Shown here: positions 7,437 to 15,603 of the stretch, piece by piece
Numbering within the stretch: the first letter of the stretch is position 1
Layout of the letters: each line of letters begins with the position of its first letter
DNA from: Cryptobacterium sp. CAG:338
Lineage (GTDB): Bacteria > Actinomycetota > Coriobacteriia > Coriobacteriales > Eggerthellaceae
Direction: 5' to 3'
Assembly (NCBI GenBank): GCA_000435475.1
Contig: FR896067.1
Location: 67,094-94,554, forward strand
DNA length: 27,461 bases
Notes under the pieces: model-generated
Database searches by the model: none
Told to the model about the DNA's origin: nothing
What the model saw: only the letters and a program-made list of their open reading frames with translations
Translations under genes and position numbers: made by a program

Positions 7437-7506
7437 CTGATGCTGCTCAACTGAAGCTGCTTGATTGGAGCAGCTCAACCGAAGTTGCCTAACCAGGGCT
7501 GTCTGA
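7437..7506. repeat. 14-bp degenerate tandem repeat, 5 copies
   Basis: Units begin at 7437, 7451, 7465, 7479 and 7493 (for example CTGATGCTGCTCAA, CTGAAGCTGCTTGA, TTGGAGCAGCTCAA), with a weaker sixth at 7507. Adjacent copies differ at 3-6 positions. The period is not a multiple of three and no reading frame is evident. The rest of the 7229-7571 gap (343 bases) holds the palindrome above, a second TTGCGCAA at 7338-7345, and nothing else I recognise. Confidence 0.75.
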
Positions 7507-7571
7507 TTGAAACCGTTTGCGCGTTGAGTCGCTAATGTGTACAAATAATTAGTAGGAGTAATGAGGTTAAG

Positions 7572-8471
7572 GTGGGTACGCTAAAACGCTTTCGCAAAAC
7601 ATCAATAAAGCGTCGACTTCGATGGAATCAAGCGATGCGTTCGCCTTTACCGCCTACTCTTGTGGGCTTGGTAACCTTTTCTTTTGTGTCAGTCGCCTTA
7701 GGTGCTGGCGTGTATTTAGCAGCAGTGCCATCTCTTATCCAGCAGAGCCCTGGCGTGCAAACAGTTGTAACGGCGGTTGAAGAATCGGGCGTGCCGGAGG
7801 CAGTAACAAGCGTGCTTTCGGGTGAGGCTTTTAGTTCATCTGGCATTGATGCTTCTGCTGGGACTTTTGATAGTGTTGATCTATCTTCTCCTGAATTTGA
7901 TTCAGCAGAACATTCCGCAGGCGACTCATCAAGCAATTCTGATTCGTCTGGCGGAATTATGCCTCCATCTTCGGGCGAAGGTGGAGGTGGCAATTCTGGT
8001 GAAGAATCCGAAGAGCCAGAAGAGCCAACGGCTCCTACTGAAGCCGAAGAAGCCCAGTATCATGCGTTGATAGTGCAGGAGTATAACATCTTGTCAGAAT
8101 ACGAACAGGCTGTTCAAGGTGTTATTCAGGAATTCAATGAACAATGCCTGAATCTTTCGTCGGATACTCGCTATGTTTGTTTCCAAAATTGTGCAGGCAC
8201 CGCTGATGATTTGATGAGAGTGAGCGATCTACGCATTCCAGAGGAATCTCGCTGGTATTCAGCAGCTGAGGGGGTTAATCAACTTTATGAAGATTTAACG
8301 GCAACCGTATACCTTTATCAGCGTGCATGGCTTCTTAATCTTCCGCTCGATGATCCGCGTCCTTATCAGAAAGAGTGGTCTCAGCCTATTACAGAGCATA
8401 TTGTCAATGGCGAGATTGATTACCTGACGGATTATACGCAGCTTAAGCCACAGGTTGGAGCTGCACTATGA
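7572..8471 (+). CDS. Single-pass membrane protein of the kinase operon
   Basis: The 299-residue protein has a basic cytosolic N-terminus (about 1-25, many Arg/Lys), one hydrophobic segment (about 28-50, ending GAGVYLAAV), a long Ser/Gly/Glu/Pro linker (about 88-155), and a helical C-terminal domain of about 140 residues with four Cys/aromatic-rich stretches. By topology the linker and C-terminal domain would be outside the cell. No family is recognised. The start is the GTG at 7572 with GAGG 5 bases upstream; the ATG at 7561 is in a frame closed after seven codons. Its stop overlaps the kinase start by 4 bases (ATGA), so it is very probably translated together with the kinase and may be its sensor or substrate. 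Confidence 0.75.
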   Translation: MGTLKRFRKTSIKRRLRWNQAMRSPLPPTLVGLVTFSFVSVALGAGVYLAAVPSLIQQSPGVQTVVTAVEESGVPEAVTSVLSGEAFSSSGIDASAGTFDSVDLSSPEFDSAEHSAGDSSSNSDSSGGIMPPSSGEGGGGNSGEESEEPEEPTAPTEAEEAQYHALIVQEYNILSEYEQAVQGVIQEFNEQCLNLSSDTRYVCFQNCAGTADDLMRVSDLRIPEESRWYSAAEGVNQLYEDLTATVYLYQRAWLLNLPLDDPRPYQKEWSQPITEHIVNGEIDYLTDYTQLKPQVGAAL

Positions 8472-10585
8472 GCTATGTAGAGCCAGAAATGAATAACAAC
8501 AGCGGAGCTCCGGGCTTTTCGATTGAAAACTCGGAGAGCGGTGTTCAGGTTTTTGAATTCTCCAATGTGCTTGCAGGGGAGCCTCATGGCGTTCGTTTAG
8601 TTCACTTGAAAGAATTTGAACCACCATTCGTTATGAGTGCTGCTGCACACGCTAATTACGCGCGAAGATTCGCGACGCTTTTTGTGGATGATTTTCGTAC
8701 CTACTGGGGTGGCAACGGAAAGGTACTTTATGCGCTAAATTCGCGTGGCGAACAATTTGCGCTGAAAATGTGCCTTCCTCATAAGCTTTCTAATAAAACT
8801 GCTAATGAAAAACTTGACGGTGCAAAGAGGCAGTCGGAGTCCGATGCCGAAAACGCAGATGCGGAGCAAGAGCTTCAGATGAACGCAGAGCAGCGTCTGC
8901 GTCACGAATACGAGATTCAGCGATCGCTTTCAGGCTTGAAGGGGATTCCTCAGGTATATGGTTGGGCTCAGCTTGATGGCAATCCGATTATCGTAATGGA
9001 GTGGATCGAAGGCGTTACGTTGTCGAAGGCATGTCAATCGCTCGCAGTGGATGATGAAGGCCGCCTGTCGCCTCTAACTGCAGCGCGCATAGGGCGCGAT
9101 CTGTTCGATTTGCTTTCTCGAATGGATGCGTTGGCGGGCGAATTCGTGCATCGCGATATTTCGCCTGCCAATATTCTTGTGCGTACTTCTCATCTATCAA
9201 TTAACGAACAGGCCGAAGAGGGAGTGTTTGATCTCTGTCTTATTGATTTCGGTTCGGCTGTTTACTTCGGCGAGTCCAAGAAAAGCGAAGGTGCGCTGCA
9301 GGATCCATTAGCGAATGGTGGTGCGGTTTCAAGCTATGCGGCACCCGAGCTACTGGAGGGTGCACCTAAACAGTCAGAAAAAGTTCGCACGTCACCTTTA
9401 TTGGATGTATATGCGGCATCAAGCGTACTATTCGAATTAGTTTGCGGACGAGTGCCGTTTCAGTCGTATATAGAAGAATGCATGAGTGGCGATGGAAGCG
9501 TTGCGACCAAGCAAACTACAAACCAGCAGTCGCACACGCGTTTAACCTATGAAATCAAAACAAAGAAACCACGCGATCAAATTGTTATGGCGCATCGTGC
9601 GGCGCAGGAAATTGGAACCGTGCTGTCATACGAGCCTGAAGTTGCGGTTGTTGCCAGCATGGCTGCGGCAGAATTTTCGCTCGCACCCGATGCAGGTGAA
9701 GTGCGAGAAGCTCTTGCTCTTGTTGATGAGCAGCTTGAGGAGCTTATTGATTCGGGCTTACAAGTGAAACAGAGTGATCGTCCTTTAGCGGGAGCTTTGC
9801 GAGACGCATTGGCTACGTTCTGTTTTCAGTATGCGGATAACGTAGGAAGGGCTTTGCGCGGAGAGCCGCTGGTTTCGTGTTTGTCAGGGAATCCTTCAAG
9901 TGGTTTTGGCGGGTCGCCCCTGCGTTTGCGCAACTTACTTCGTTCTATCGGAAAGGCCGCATCGGCTGCGGTGTGGCTGGTCTCGGTGGTGGCAACAGGC
10001 ATTTTGGTAAATGGCGCAGATGCAACTTGGGGGTTAGGTGACGCTGCAACTCCAGCTCAGGTAAATGGTGTGTTGGTTGCATGTGCGCTTGCTATGCCAG
10101 GGCTGCTTGGTTTGGTGGTTCGCGGTAAAGAAATCCATTCACTAAAAGGTTTTGTTCGTGGTAGCGCAGCATTGTTTGTTGGTGTTGCGGCCGTTGTTGG
10201 TGCAGGTATGTTTTTGCATCCTGCTTCTGAGGGAATAGCGAATGGTCTTGCGGCAGCGCTGTTTGCTTCTACAGCGGCGGCTTGGTGCCCGTTGGTTGTT
10301 GATTTTGCGTTGGCAGCGATGCCTGCCCGAAGGCGAAAGATGCTTAAGGCGGCAGCAGAGCGATATGCGCTGGAAAGTGGAGCGCATGAAATAGAAAAAG
10401 CTGATTCGATGCTTGAAGGCATAAGTATTGAAGAAGCGGCCGCATCAAGAGTCCACCCCGACGAACCATCTTTCGAGAAGATGCGCTCTGGTGTAGCGGA
10501 AATTCCGGAAGTACATGACGAAGAAATAACGTTTGAAGTGCTTGATGACGACGAAGAAAAGGATACTTCCCATGATGGCAAATGA
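8468..10585 (+). CDS. Membrane Ser/Thr protein kinase with four C-terminal helices
   Basis: The 705-residue protein carries a Hanks-type kinase domain (about 70-430). It shows a glycine loop GGNGKVLYAL, Lys100 (FALKM), a candidate alpha-C Glu at 147 or 149, catalytic HRDISPAN (His228, Asp230, Asn235), LIDFGSA (Asp260), AAPE (291-294) and the alpha-F Asp313. About 45 charged residues are inserted between Lys100 and the alpha-C Glu. After it come about four hydrophobic segments (500-516, 532-552, 564-583, 590-618) and an acidic tail, an arrangement unlike the PASTA kinases of actinobacteria. All catalytic residues are present, so it should be active. It overlaps the preceding membrane-protein gene by 4 bases and the FHA gene by 14. 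Confidence 0.9.
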   Translation: MSYVEPEMNNNSGAPGFSIENSESGVQVFEFSNVLAGEPHGVRLVHLKEFEPPFVMSAAAHANYARRFATLFVDDFRTYWGGNGKVLYALNSRGEQFALKMCLPHKLSNKTANEKLDGAKRQSESDAENADAEQELQMNAEQRLRHEYEIQRSLSGLKGIPQVYGWAQLDGNPIIVMEWIEGVTLSKACQSLAVDDEGRLSPLTAARIGRDLFDLLSRMDALAGEFVHRDISPANILVRTSHLSINEQAEEGVFDLCLIDFGSAVYFGESKKSEGALQDPLANGGAVSSYAAPELLEGAPKQSEKVRTSPLLDVYAASSVLFELVCGRVPFQSYIEECMSGDGSVATKQTTNQQSHTRLTYEIKTKKPRDQIVMAHRAAQEIGTVLSYEPEVAVVASMAAAEFSLAPDAGEVREALALVDEQLEELIDSGLQVKQSDRPLAGALRDALATFCFQYADNVGRALRGEPLVSCLSGNPSSGFGGSPLRLRNLLRSIGKAASAAVWLVSVVATGILVNGADATWGLGDAATPAQVNGVLVACALAMPGLLGLVVRGKEIHSLKGFVRGSAALFVGVAAVVGAGMFLHPASEGIANGLAAALFASTAAAWCPLVVDFALAAMPARRRKMLKAAAERYALESGAHEIEKADSMLEGISIEEAAASRVHPDEPSFEKMRSGVAEIPEVHDEEITFEVLDDDEEKDTSHDGK

Positions 10586-11552
10586 CATAACTCCTTGCTC
10601 GGCGCTGTTTTCGGCAATGAAAAAGCAGGGCGGCATTAGTTATAAAGAGCTGGCAGGACTTGTTCTTTCAGGAAAGCCGTTATCTGATGGACGGAGCCCT
10701 GTGAGCCGCATTAACGACAGAACATGGGTGTCGCGTTTTATCGTGCATGCGCCGGTGGGGTCATTACAGGATCGATATTTTTGCGACTTTAGCGTAAGTG
10801 CGTTGCGCATTATTGCGCGACTTAAGGCGCGCACCGGAAAAGCGCTGTCGAGTGAGCAAATTATGGATCTGGTGAGGGCCAATGAAATTCACGGAATGGA
10901 AAAGGCGCTTGAGCTGTGCCACCAGAATGTCACGCTGTATCGCAATACTATGGATCGCGTGGTAAATGGACCGGGATTGACAGCCGATGAAAGCGTTGAA
11001 GCCGCTATGGTTTTGTTTGTTTCTGTGGGATGTTTGGCGGATGTTCGTCGAGCTGCTGAATACACGATGAAATTCGCGCAGTCTACTCATGCTGGTAGGC
11101 TGACCACGCCAACTGCAGCGCCTGTTCCTGCGGACGAAGCCAAGCGTGTTCACAAAAGTATTTTGGATGAAGAGCCCGTGTTGGGGTTGTTGCGAATCAT
11201 TGATGGGTATGTTGTGGGATCGCCCTACTGGCTTTCACCTGATTATGAGGGCACTGAAATTGGTGCTTTGACTTTGGCGGAAGGCGCTATCAATGATGTG
11301 GGCTCTCATGTTTCGGCTCAGCATTTGCGTATTTGGCGCGAAGGCGAACGTTGGTTTGCGCAGGGTTTGGGCTCAAGTAATGGCACGGTGTTGGTGAGTG
11401 GTGTCGATCACCAGCAGATTGTGGTTGAGTTGCCTGAAGACGAGCGAACGGAAGAATTGGAGTCGAAGCCGGTAGAAATTCATCCTGGTGATGAATTGCA
11501 TCTTGCAGATGATACGGTATTTGCCGTGATTGAAGGCTGGATGGGGATGTAG
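10572..11552 (+). CDS. FHA-domain protein of the kinase operon
   Basis: The 326-residue cytosolic protein has an unrecognised helical N-terminal domain (about 1-175), a short linker, and a C-terminal forkhead-associated domain (about 207-326) with VSAQHLRIW (247-255) and GLGSSNGTVLV (265-275). FHA domains bind phosphothreonine, so the obvious partner is the kinase just upstream. One oddity is that the Arg that normally follows the IG of the first conserved FHA motif (IGR) reads Ala (EIGALTL, Ala232); this residue usually contacts the phosphate. The start at 10572 (or the next ATG at 10575) overlaps the kinase stop and has AAGGA about 9 bases upstream; an upstream ATG at 10533 lacks a ribosome site. 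Confidence 0.85.
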   Translation: MMANDITPCSALFSAMKKQGGISYKELAGLVLSGKPLSDGRSPVSRINDRTWVSRFIVHAPVGSLQDRYFCDFSVSALRIIARLKARTGKALSSEQIMDLVRANEIHGMEKALELCHQNVTLYRNTMDRVVNGPGLTADESVEAAMVLFVSVGCLADVRRAAEYTMKFAQSTHAGRLTTPTAAPVPADEAKRVHKSILDEEPVLGLLRIIDGYVVGSPYWLSPDYEGTEIGALTLAEGAINDVGSHVSAQHLRIWREGERWFAQGLGSSNGTVLVSGVDHQQIVVELPEDERTEELESKPVEIHPGDELHLADDTVFAVIEGWMGM

Positions 11553-11690
11553 GGGGCTTTCAGGAGCTTGCGCGTTCAAGTGTTTCAAGGGCTTTTGAGT
11601 TTTGAAGCTAGCGAATACCTGTAAGGTATATGGACAGTTCTTTATAGCTTTTGATGATCGTATGAGGATTAGCTCTTGCGGTCATCTGTT

Positions 11691-11970
11691 TTATGCCTTG
11701 GATACGGCTTCATTTTGAGTACCTTCATTTATTTTTTTGTATTGTGCATGATGGGCTTTATTGTTTTCGACTTTGACTATCCCTTTGATTTTTCCTTCTT
11801 TATATTTTCTTGAAAAAAAATCTTCCGAAAGCTCTTTGGTCATTTGCTGAGAGATCGTTCCATTCAGTTCCTATGAACAGATTTTTTACGACGAAAGTTT
11901 CATTTATGGGCAGTTTAGCTATTGCCTTTCGTGCTTTATCAAGCATTTGGTCGCTATCCATACTTAACAT
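11691..11970 (-). pseudogene. DUF1413-domain small protein, frameshifted at an 8-base homopolymer
   Basis: Read on the minus strand from the ATG at 11970 (alternative at 11961), the frame gives KLPINETFVVKNLFIGTEWN, then LSANDQRAFGRFF, the pattern of DUF1413 proteins (F.VKDLF.G.EW....R..LGR.F). It then hits TAA at 11800-11802. Removing one base from the run of eight A on the plus strand (11813-11820) restores an open frame, KYKEGKIKGIVKVENNKAHH, then AQYKKIN, to a TAA at 11691, giving about 92 residues, the usual size. AGGAGG is present at 11974-11979 on the minus strand. The function of DUF1413 is unknown. The break may be a real mutation, a slippage-based switch or a sequencing error. The rest of 11553-12105 holds no other gene I can support. 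Confidence 0.65.
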
Positions 11971-12017
11971 CAACCTCCTATTACTTATTCAGATTGTAGT
12001 TTGAGCACGGAAGAAAA

Positions 12018-12046
12018 TGTTGCGCAACAAATAATCCCTGATCAGG
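12018..12046. promoter_or_regulatory. Two adjacent palindromes between divergent genes
   Basis: TGTTGCGCAACA (12018-12029) is a perfect 12-bp palindrome, identical to the core of the palindrome at 7241-7260. Seven bases on, CCTGATCAGG (12037-12046) is a perfect 10-bp palindrome. They sit between the divergent DUF1413 gene and the BspA-like gene, where operators would be expected. No regulator is identified. Confidence 0.4.
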
Positions 12047-12105
12047 TGGACAATAAGTCAGAAACCTAAAAGGTGAGACATTGTCTACTGATGAAGGGAG
12101 AACAG

Positions 12106-15100
12106 ATGGAATTGCGTTTGAGGCAATTCGCGGGAAGATTTACCCGAATTGCAGCGTTCGTTTTTATAGCGTGCGCACTGTTGCTCTGCGCTGCAGCTCT
12201 TATGCCAACCCAAAAGGCGTATGCCGTAACTGATGGTTGGAATGAATGGGGCACGTGTGAGTGGCAGATTGACGACCAGAATTGCCTAACAATTCGTCCG
12301 GCCGATAACGGTACCGAAGGAGAAACTGGACAAGAACGGCCCTGGGAATCAAGCGTGCGAATAATCGAAAAAGTAGTCATTGAAAAGCCGATAGTAGGCA
12401 ATATCAGCGGTTTCTTTCAAGGTTGTGCAAGTTTGAAAGCTGTTGAAGGGTTAGCTAATCTGGAGTTTGGAAACGACTTCTATGCCGACAGTTTGTTTCA
12501 GGGCTGCTCTTCTTTGGAATCGGTTGACCTGCGAGGCCTAAATCTAGAAGGGCAGTCATCTTTATTTAGGGCATTCGATGGATGCACATCACTAAAATCC
12601 ATTGATTTTGGTGATGTTAATTTGGCATCGGTTCAATTAATGGTGGGAACATTCTCGGGTTGCACCTCTTTGGAAGAAGTGATTTTTCCAAAGGAAAATG
12701 CGCTGCGCCCTACTAATTGTAGTGAGATGTTCCAGGAGTGCACTAGTTTAAGCACGATCGATTTATCAAGAATTGATTTTTCAAATACAAGCGATATTGC
12801 AACCATGTTTGGCCAATGCGCGAATTTGAAAAGCATAGATATGTCTTCGTGGAATCTATCTAGGCTCGAAAGAGCAGATGGTGCGTTTAATTGGTGCACA
12901 TCACTTGAAGAAGTAAACATGTCGGGTCTGAATTTATACTTAGAAGATGCTCAGGATATGTTTAGTGGTTGTGCGAAATTGAAAAAGGTGGATCTATCTG
13001 GAACAAAAATACATCTTCCATCAGTAACGCGTTACATGTTTAGCGGTTGTGCATCGCTGGAATCGTTAGATCTCTCTGCGTTTGGCTCGAACCATCTTTT
13101 GGATGCGGAGGGCATGTTTAGGGGCTGTGAACAATTAAAAGACATTACTCTTCCGGATGGTTTTATTGGACAAAATTGTTCGAGTGTAAATTATATGTTC
13201 GTATCTTGTGATTCTTTGACAGTGATTCCGTCTAATTTCACTTTCGGAAATATGTCTGATTCGCTCGAGAAAGTGAATGTATTTTCGTTTAATAATTTTG
13301 GTAATTGGCCAATCGGAAATCTGGAAACCTACTATTACGGCACTGATTCAAACGTCATTAACTATGACTGGGCTGGCAACAATCGTAAGCTGGTAACTTC
13401 TCAAACTTCTGAACTTACTGGTACGGTAGCCATCGCAGGTGATCCTTGCGAAGGGGTTACGCTTAAGGCAACAGCGACCTTAGACGCTTCTTGCAATGAC
13501 GCACAACTGCGCTATCAGTGGTTTGATGCATCAAATGATCAGCAAGTTTCTGAAGTCACCGATTCTGTAACCTTTACTATTCCAGAGGATTCTCTTGGAA
13601 AAAGCTTCTATTGCGTGGTTACTGACGCATCCGGAAAGTATACTTCGTCACTGAAGTCCAATACGGTTACTGCAAATCATGCCTTTGGCGAGTGGGAGGT
13701 AACTAAGGAAGCTACTTGTACTGAAGCAGGATCTCAAGTTCATACCTGTGAAAAGTGCAGCTATCAGGAAACTGAAACTATTCCTGCAAAGGGTCATTCC
13801 TATTCAACTGATTGGACTTCGGATGCCTCTGGACACTGGCATGCATGTGGTGTTTGCGGCACCAAGGGAGATTATGCTGGTCATGTGTTAACCGAATGGA
13901 CTACTACAAAAGAACCAACCTGCACCGAACCTGGTGAAGAAAAACGCTCTTGTCCAACCTGTGGTTATGAGGAAACTAAAGAAATCGCTGCGTTGAATCA
14001 TGAAGTAGGCGATGAGTGGAATTCTGATGCTACCCACCACTGGAAAGACTGTATCCATTGCGGGGAGAGCGTTATTGACGACGATCATAATTATGGTGAC
14101 TGGACGGTAACCAAACAGCCTACCTGCACGGAAGATGGCGAACAAAAGCATTCTTGCCAGACTTGCGGCTGGGAGGAAACAGAAGTTATTCCTGCAACTT
14201 CGCATACGCCTTCAGATGAGTGGTCTCACAACGCAACCGATCACTGGCATGTATGCCAGAACTGCCAAGCCGAAGTAGACAAAGCAGCCCATACTTTTGG
14301 ACAGTGGATCACGGTAACAGAGCCGGGTGAATTTACTCCGGGTGAAAAGGTTCGCACGTGCGAGGTCTGCGGCTATGAAGAGCGAGCAGAAATTCCTGGA
14401 ACCGGTCATGTTTCTGATAGGCAATGGCATTTCGATGGGACAAACCATTGGAATCTTTGTACCGATTGCGGCAACCAAATTAACGTAGAGGCTCATGATT
14501 TTGGAGAGTGGACGGTAGATATTCCTGCAGGATGCACAACAGATGGTACTGAAATTCGCACATGTGCTACTTGCGGATACGAACAAACCCAAACTATTCC
14601 AGCAACTGGCCATATCTATGGAGAATGGATAGTAACTACTGAACCTACTTGTACCGAAGAAGGCGTTGAGTCGCGCACTTGTGAAAACTGCGGCAATACT
14701 GAAACTCGAGCAGTGGATGAACTTGGTCACAACTTCTCCGCTGATTGGTCAAGCGATGCTAACGGTCATCGTCATGAATGCACTCGTTGTGATGCGGTAG
14801 CGGACGAGGCAGCCCATACGTTTGGCGATTGGCAGGTAAAGCAGGCGGTAGGATGCACGGATGGTATTGAGGCTCGTTATTGCACGGTTTGTAATTACGA
14901 AGAAACTCGCACCATCCCTGGTGCTGGACATCAGCCAGCAAGCGAATGGAGCTCAGATGCATCGGGACATTGGCATGCATGTGCGAACTGTGATGATCGC
15001 CTCGACTTAGCAGAGCATACATTTGGCGATTGGACGGTAACTGCTGATCCTACTGGGGAAACTGCGGGTTCCAAAGAGCGTACTTGCGAAGTGTGCGGTT

Positions 15101-15351
15101 ATAAGGATGTAGTGGAGATTCCTACGCTCACACCGGGAGATCCTAGCACAGGTGAAGGCGGCGACGTGGGTGAATCTAGCGAACAGGGTTCCTCTGAACA
15201 AGAAAATGGAGAAGAGGCAGCTGCTGAGGAAGCTGACGCTACTCCTCAGACAAGTGATCCTTTGGGTGTAGTAGCTTCGCTTATGGCAGGCATTGTATTG
15301 ATTAGTGCTGCGACGGCACTTGTTACTCGTAAGAAGATGCTGCGCCGCTAA
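12106..15351 (+). CDS. Secreted BspA-like LRR protein with Cys/His repeats and a sortase-like tail
   Basis: The 1081-residue surface protein starts at the ATG at 12106 (GGGAG 5 bases upstream; the GTG at 12073 is weaker). A signal peptide ends at AYA (residue 40). Residues 93-420 hold about ten BspA/DUF285-type leucine-rich repeats of the form MFSGCASLESLDLS. A likely Ig-like domain spans about 433-520. Residues 523-1005 are eight A-type units (W.VT.EPTCTE.G....TC..CGYEET..IPATGH) alternating with six shorter B-type units (W.SDASGHWHAC..C.....AH), each with Cys pairs; A5 and A6 are adjacent. A Gly/Glu-rich wall linker, a TPQTSD motif, a hydrophobic segment and a KK..RR tail end the protein, as in sortase substrates, though the motif departs from LPxTG. 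BspA-type LRRs mediate host or matrix binding in other bacteria. Confidence 0.88.
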   Translation: MELRLRQFAGRFTRIAAFVFIACALLLCAAALMPTQKAYAVTDGWNEWGTCEWQIDDQNCLTIRPADNGTEGETGQERPWESSVRIIEKVVIEKPIVGNISGFFQGCASLKAVEGLANLEFGNDFYADSLFQGCSSLESVDLRGLNLEGQSSLFRAFDGCTSLKSIDFGDVNLASVQLMVGTFSGCTSLEEVIFPKENALRPTNCSEMFQECTSLSTIDLSRIDFSNTSDIATMFGQCANLKSIDMSSWNLSRLERADGAFNWCTSLEEVNMSGLNLYLEDAQDMFSGCAKLKKVDLSGTKIHLPSVTRYMFSGCASLESLDLSAFGSNHLLDAEGMFRGCEQLKDITLPDGFIGQNCSSVNYMFVSCDSLTVIPSNFTFGNMSDSLEKVNVFSFNNFGNWPIGNLETYYYGTDSNVINYDWAGNNRKLVTSQTSELTGTVAIAGDPCEGVTLKATATLDASCNDAQLRYQWFDASNDQQVSEVTDSVTFTIPEDSLGKSFYCVVTDASGKYTSSLKSNTVTANHAFGEWEVTKEATCTEAGSQVHTCEKCSYQETETIPAKGHSYSTDWTSDASGHWHACGVCGTKGDYAGHVLTEWTTTKEPTCTEPGEEKRSCPTCGYEETKEIAALNHEVGDEWNSDATHHWKDCIHCGESVIDDDHNYGDWTVTKQPTCTEDGEQKHSCQTCGWEETEVIPATSHTPSDEWSHNATDHWHVCQNCQAEVDKAAHTFGQWITVTEPGEFTPGEKVRTCEVCGYEERAEIPGTGHVSDRQWHFDGTNHWNLCTDCGNQINVEAHDFGEWTVDIPAGCTTDGTEIRTCATCGYEQTQTIPATGHIYGEWIVTTEPTCTEEGVESRTCENCGNTETRAVDELGHNFSADWSSDANGHRHECTRCDAVADEAAHTFGDWQVKQAVGCTDGIEARYCTVCNYEETRTIPGAGHQPASEWSSDASGHWHACANCDDRLDLAEHTFGDWTVTADPTGETAGSKERTCEVCGYKDVVEIPTLTPGDPSTGEGGDVGESSEQGSSEQENGEEAAAEEADATPQTSDPLGVVASLMAGIVLISAATALVTRKKMLRR

Positions 15352-15404
15352 TGTTGATTTCTATTGCGCTAGGCTGAATCAACCAATCGCGCATAGGCAT
15401 TTCG

Positions 15405-15440
15405 AATCAGGCTCGTCTTTTATGGCGGGCCTGATTTGTT
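15405..15440 (+). terminator. Terminator after the BspA-like gene
   Basis: AATCAGGCTCG (15405-15415) pairs with CGGGCCTGATT (15426-15436), 11 bp with one G.U pair, around a 10-base loop, then TGTTTTGTG. A second, weaker hairpin (GTTGATT at 15353-15359 with AATCAAC at 15377-15383) directly follows the stop codon. The rest of 15437-15603 shows nothing definite. Confidence 0.75.
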
Positions 15441-15603
15441 TTGTGTGTGGGATGATTGGCAAAGGAAACCCAGAGCGACGCTTAGCGTAACGGGCTTAAA
15501 TGAGCCGACTCAAACTTTGCCGGGTAGCTAATGATGTTGCGTGCGATTTTGGTTAACTTGAAGTAAGGTAATCTCCGAAAGTCCGAAACAAAAGGAGCCT
15601 CAA

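Noticed and set aside
10533..10571. Upstream start for the FHA gene
   Set aside because: It lies deep inside the kinase gene without a ribosome site; the ATG at 10572 has AAGGA at a usual distance.
11810..12004. 64-codon plus-strand open frame
   Set aside because: It is antisense to the DUF1413 gene, whose family pattern and AGGAGG site on the other strand are much better supported.
15305..15490. 61-codon plus-strand open frame after the BspA-like gene
   Set aside because: It runs through the 3' end of the surface-protein gene and its terminator hairpins and has no ribosome site or motif.
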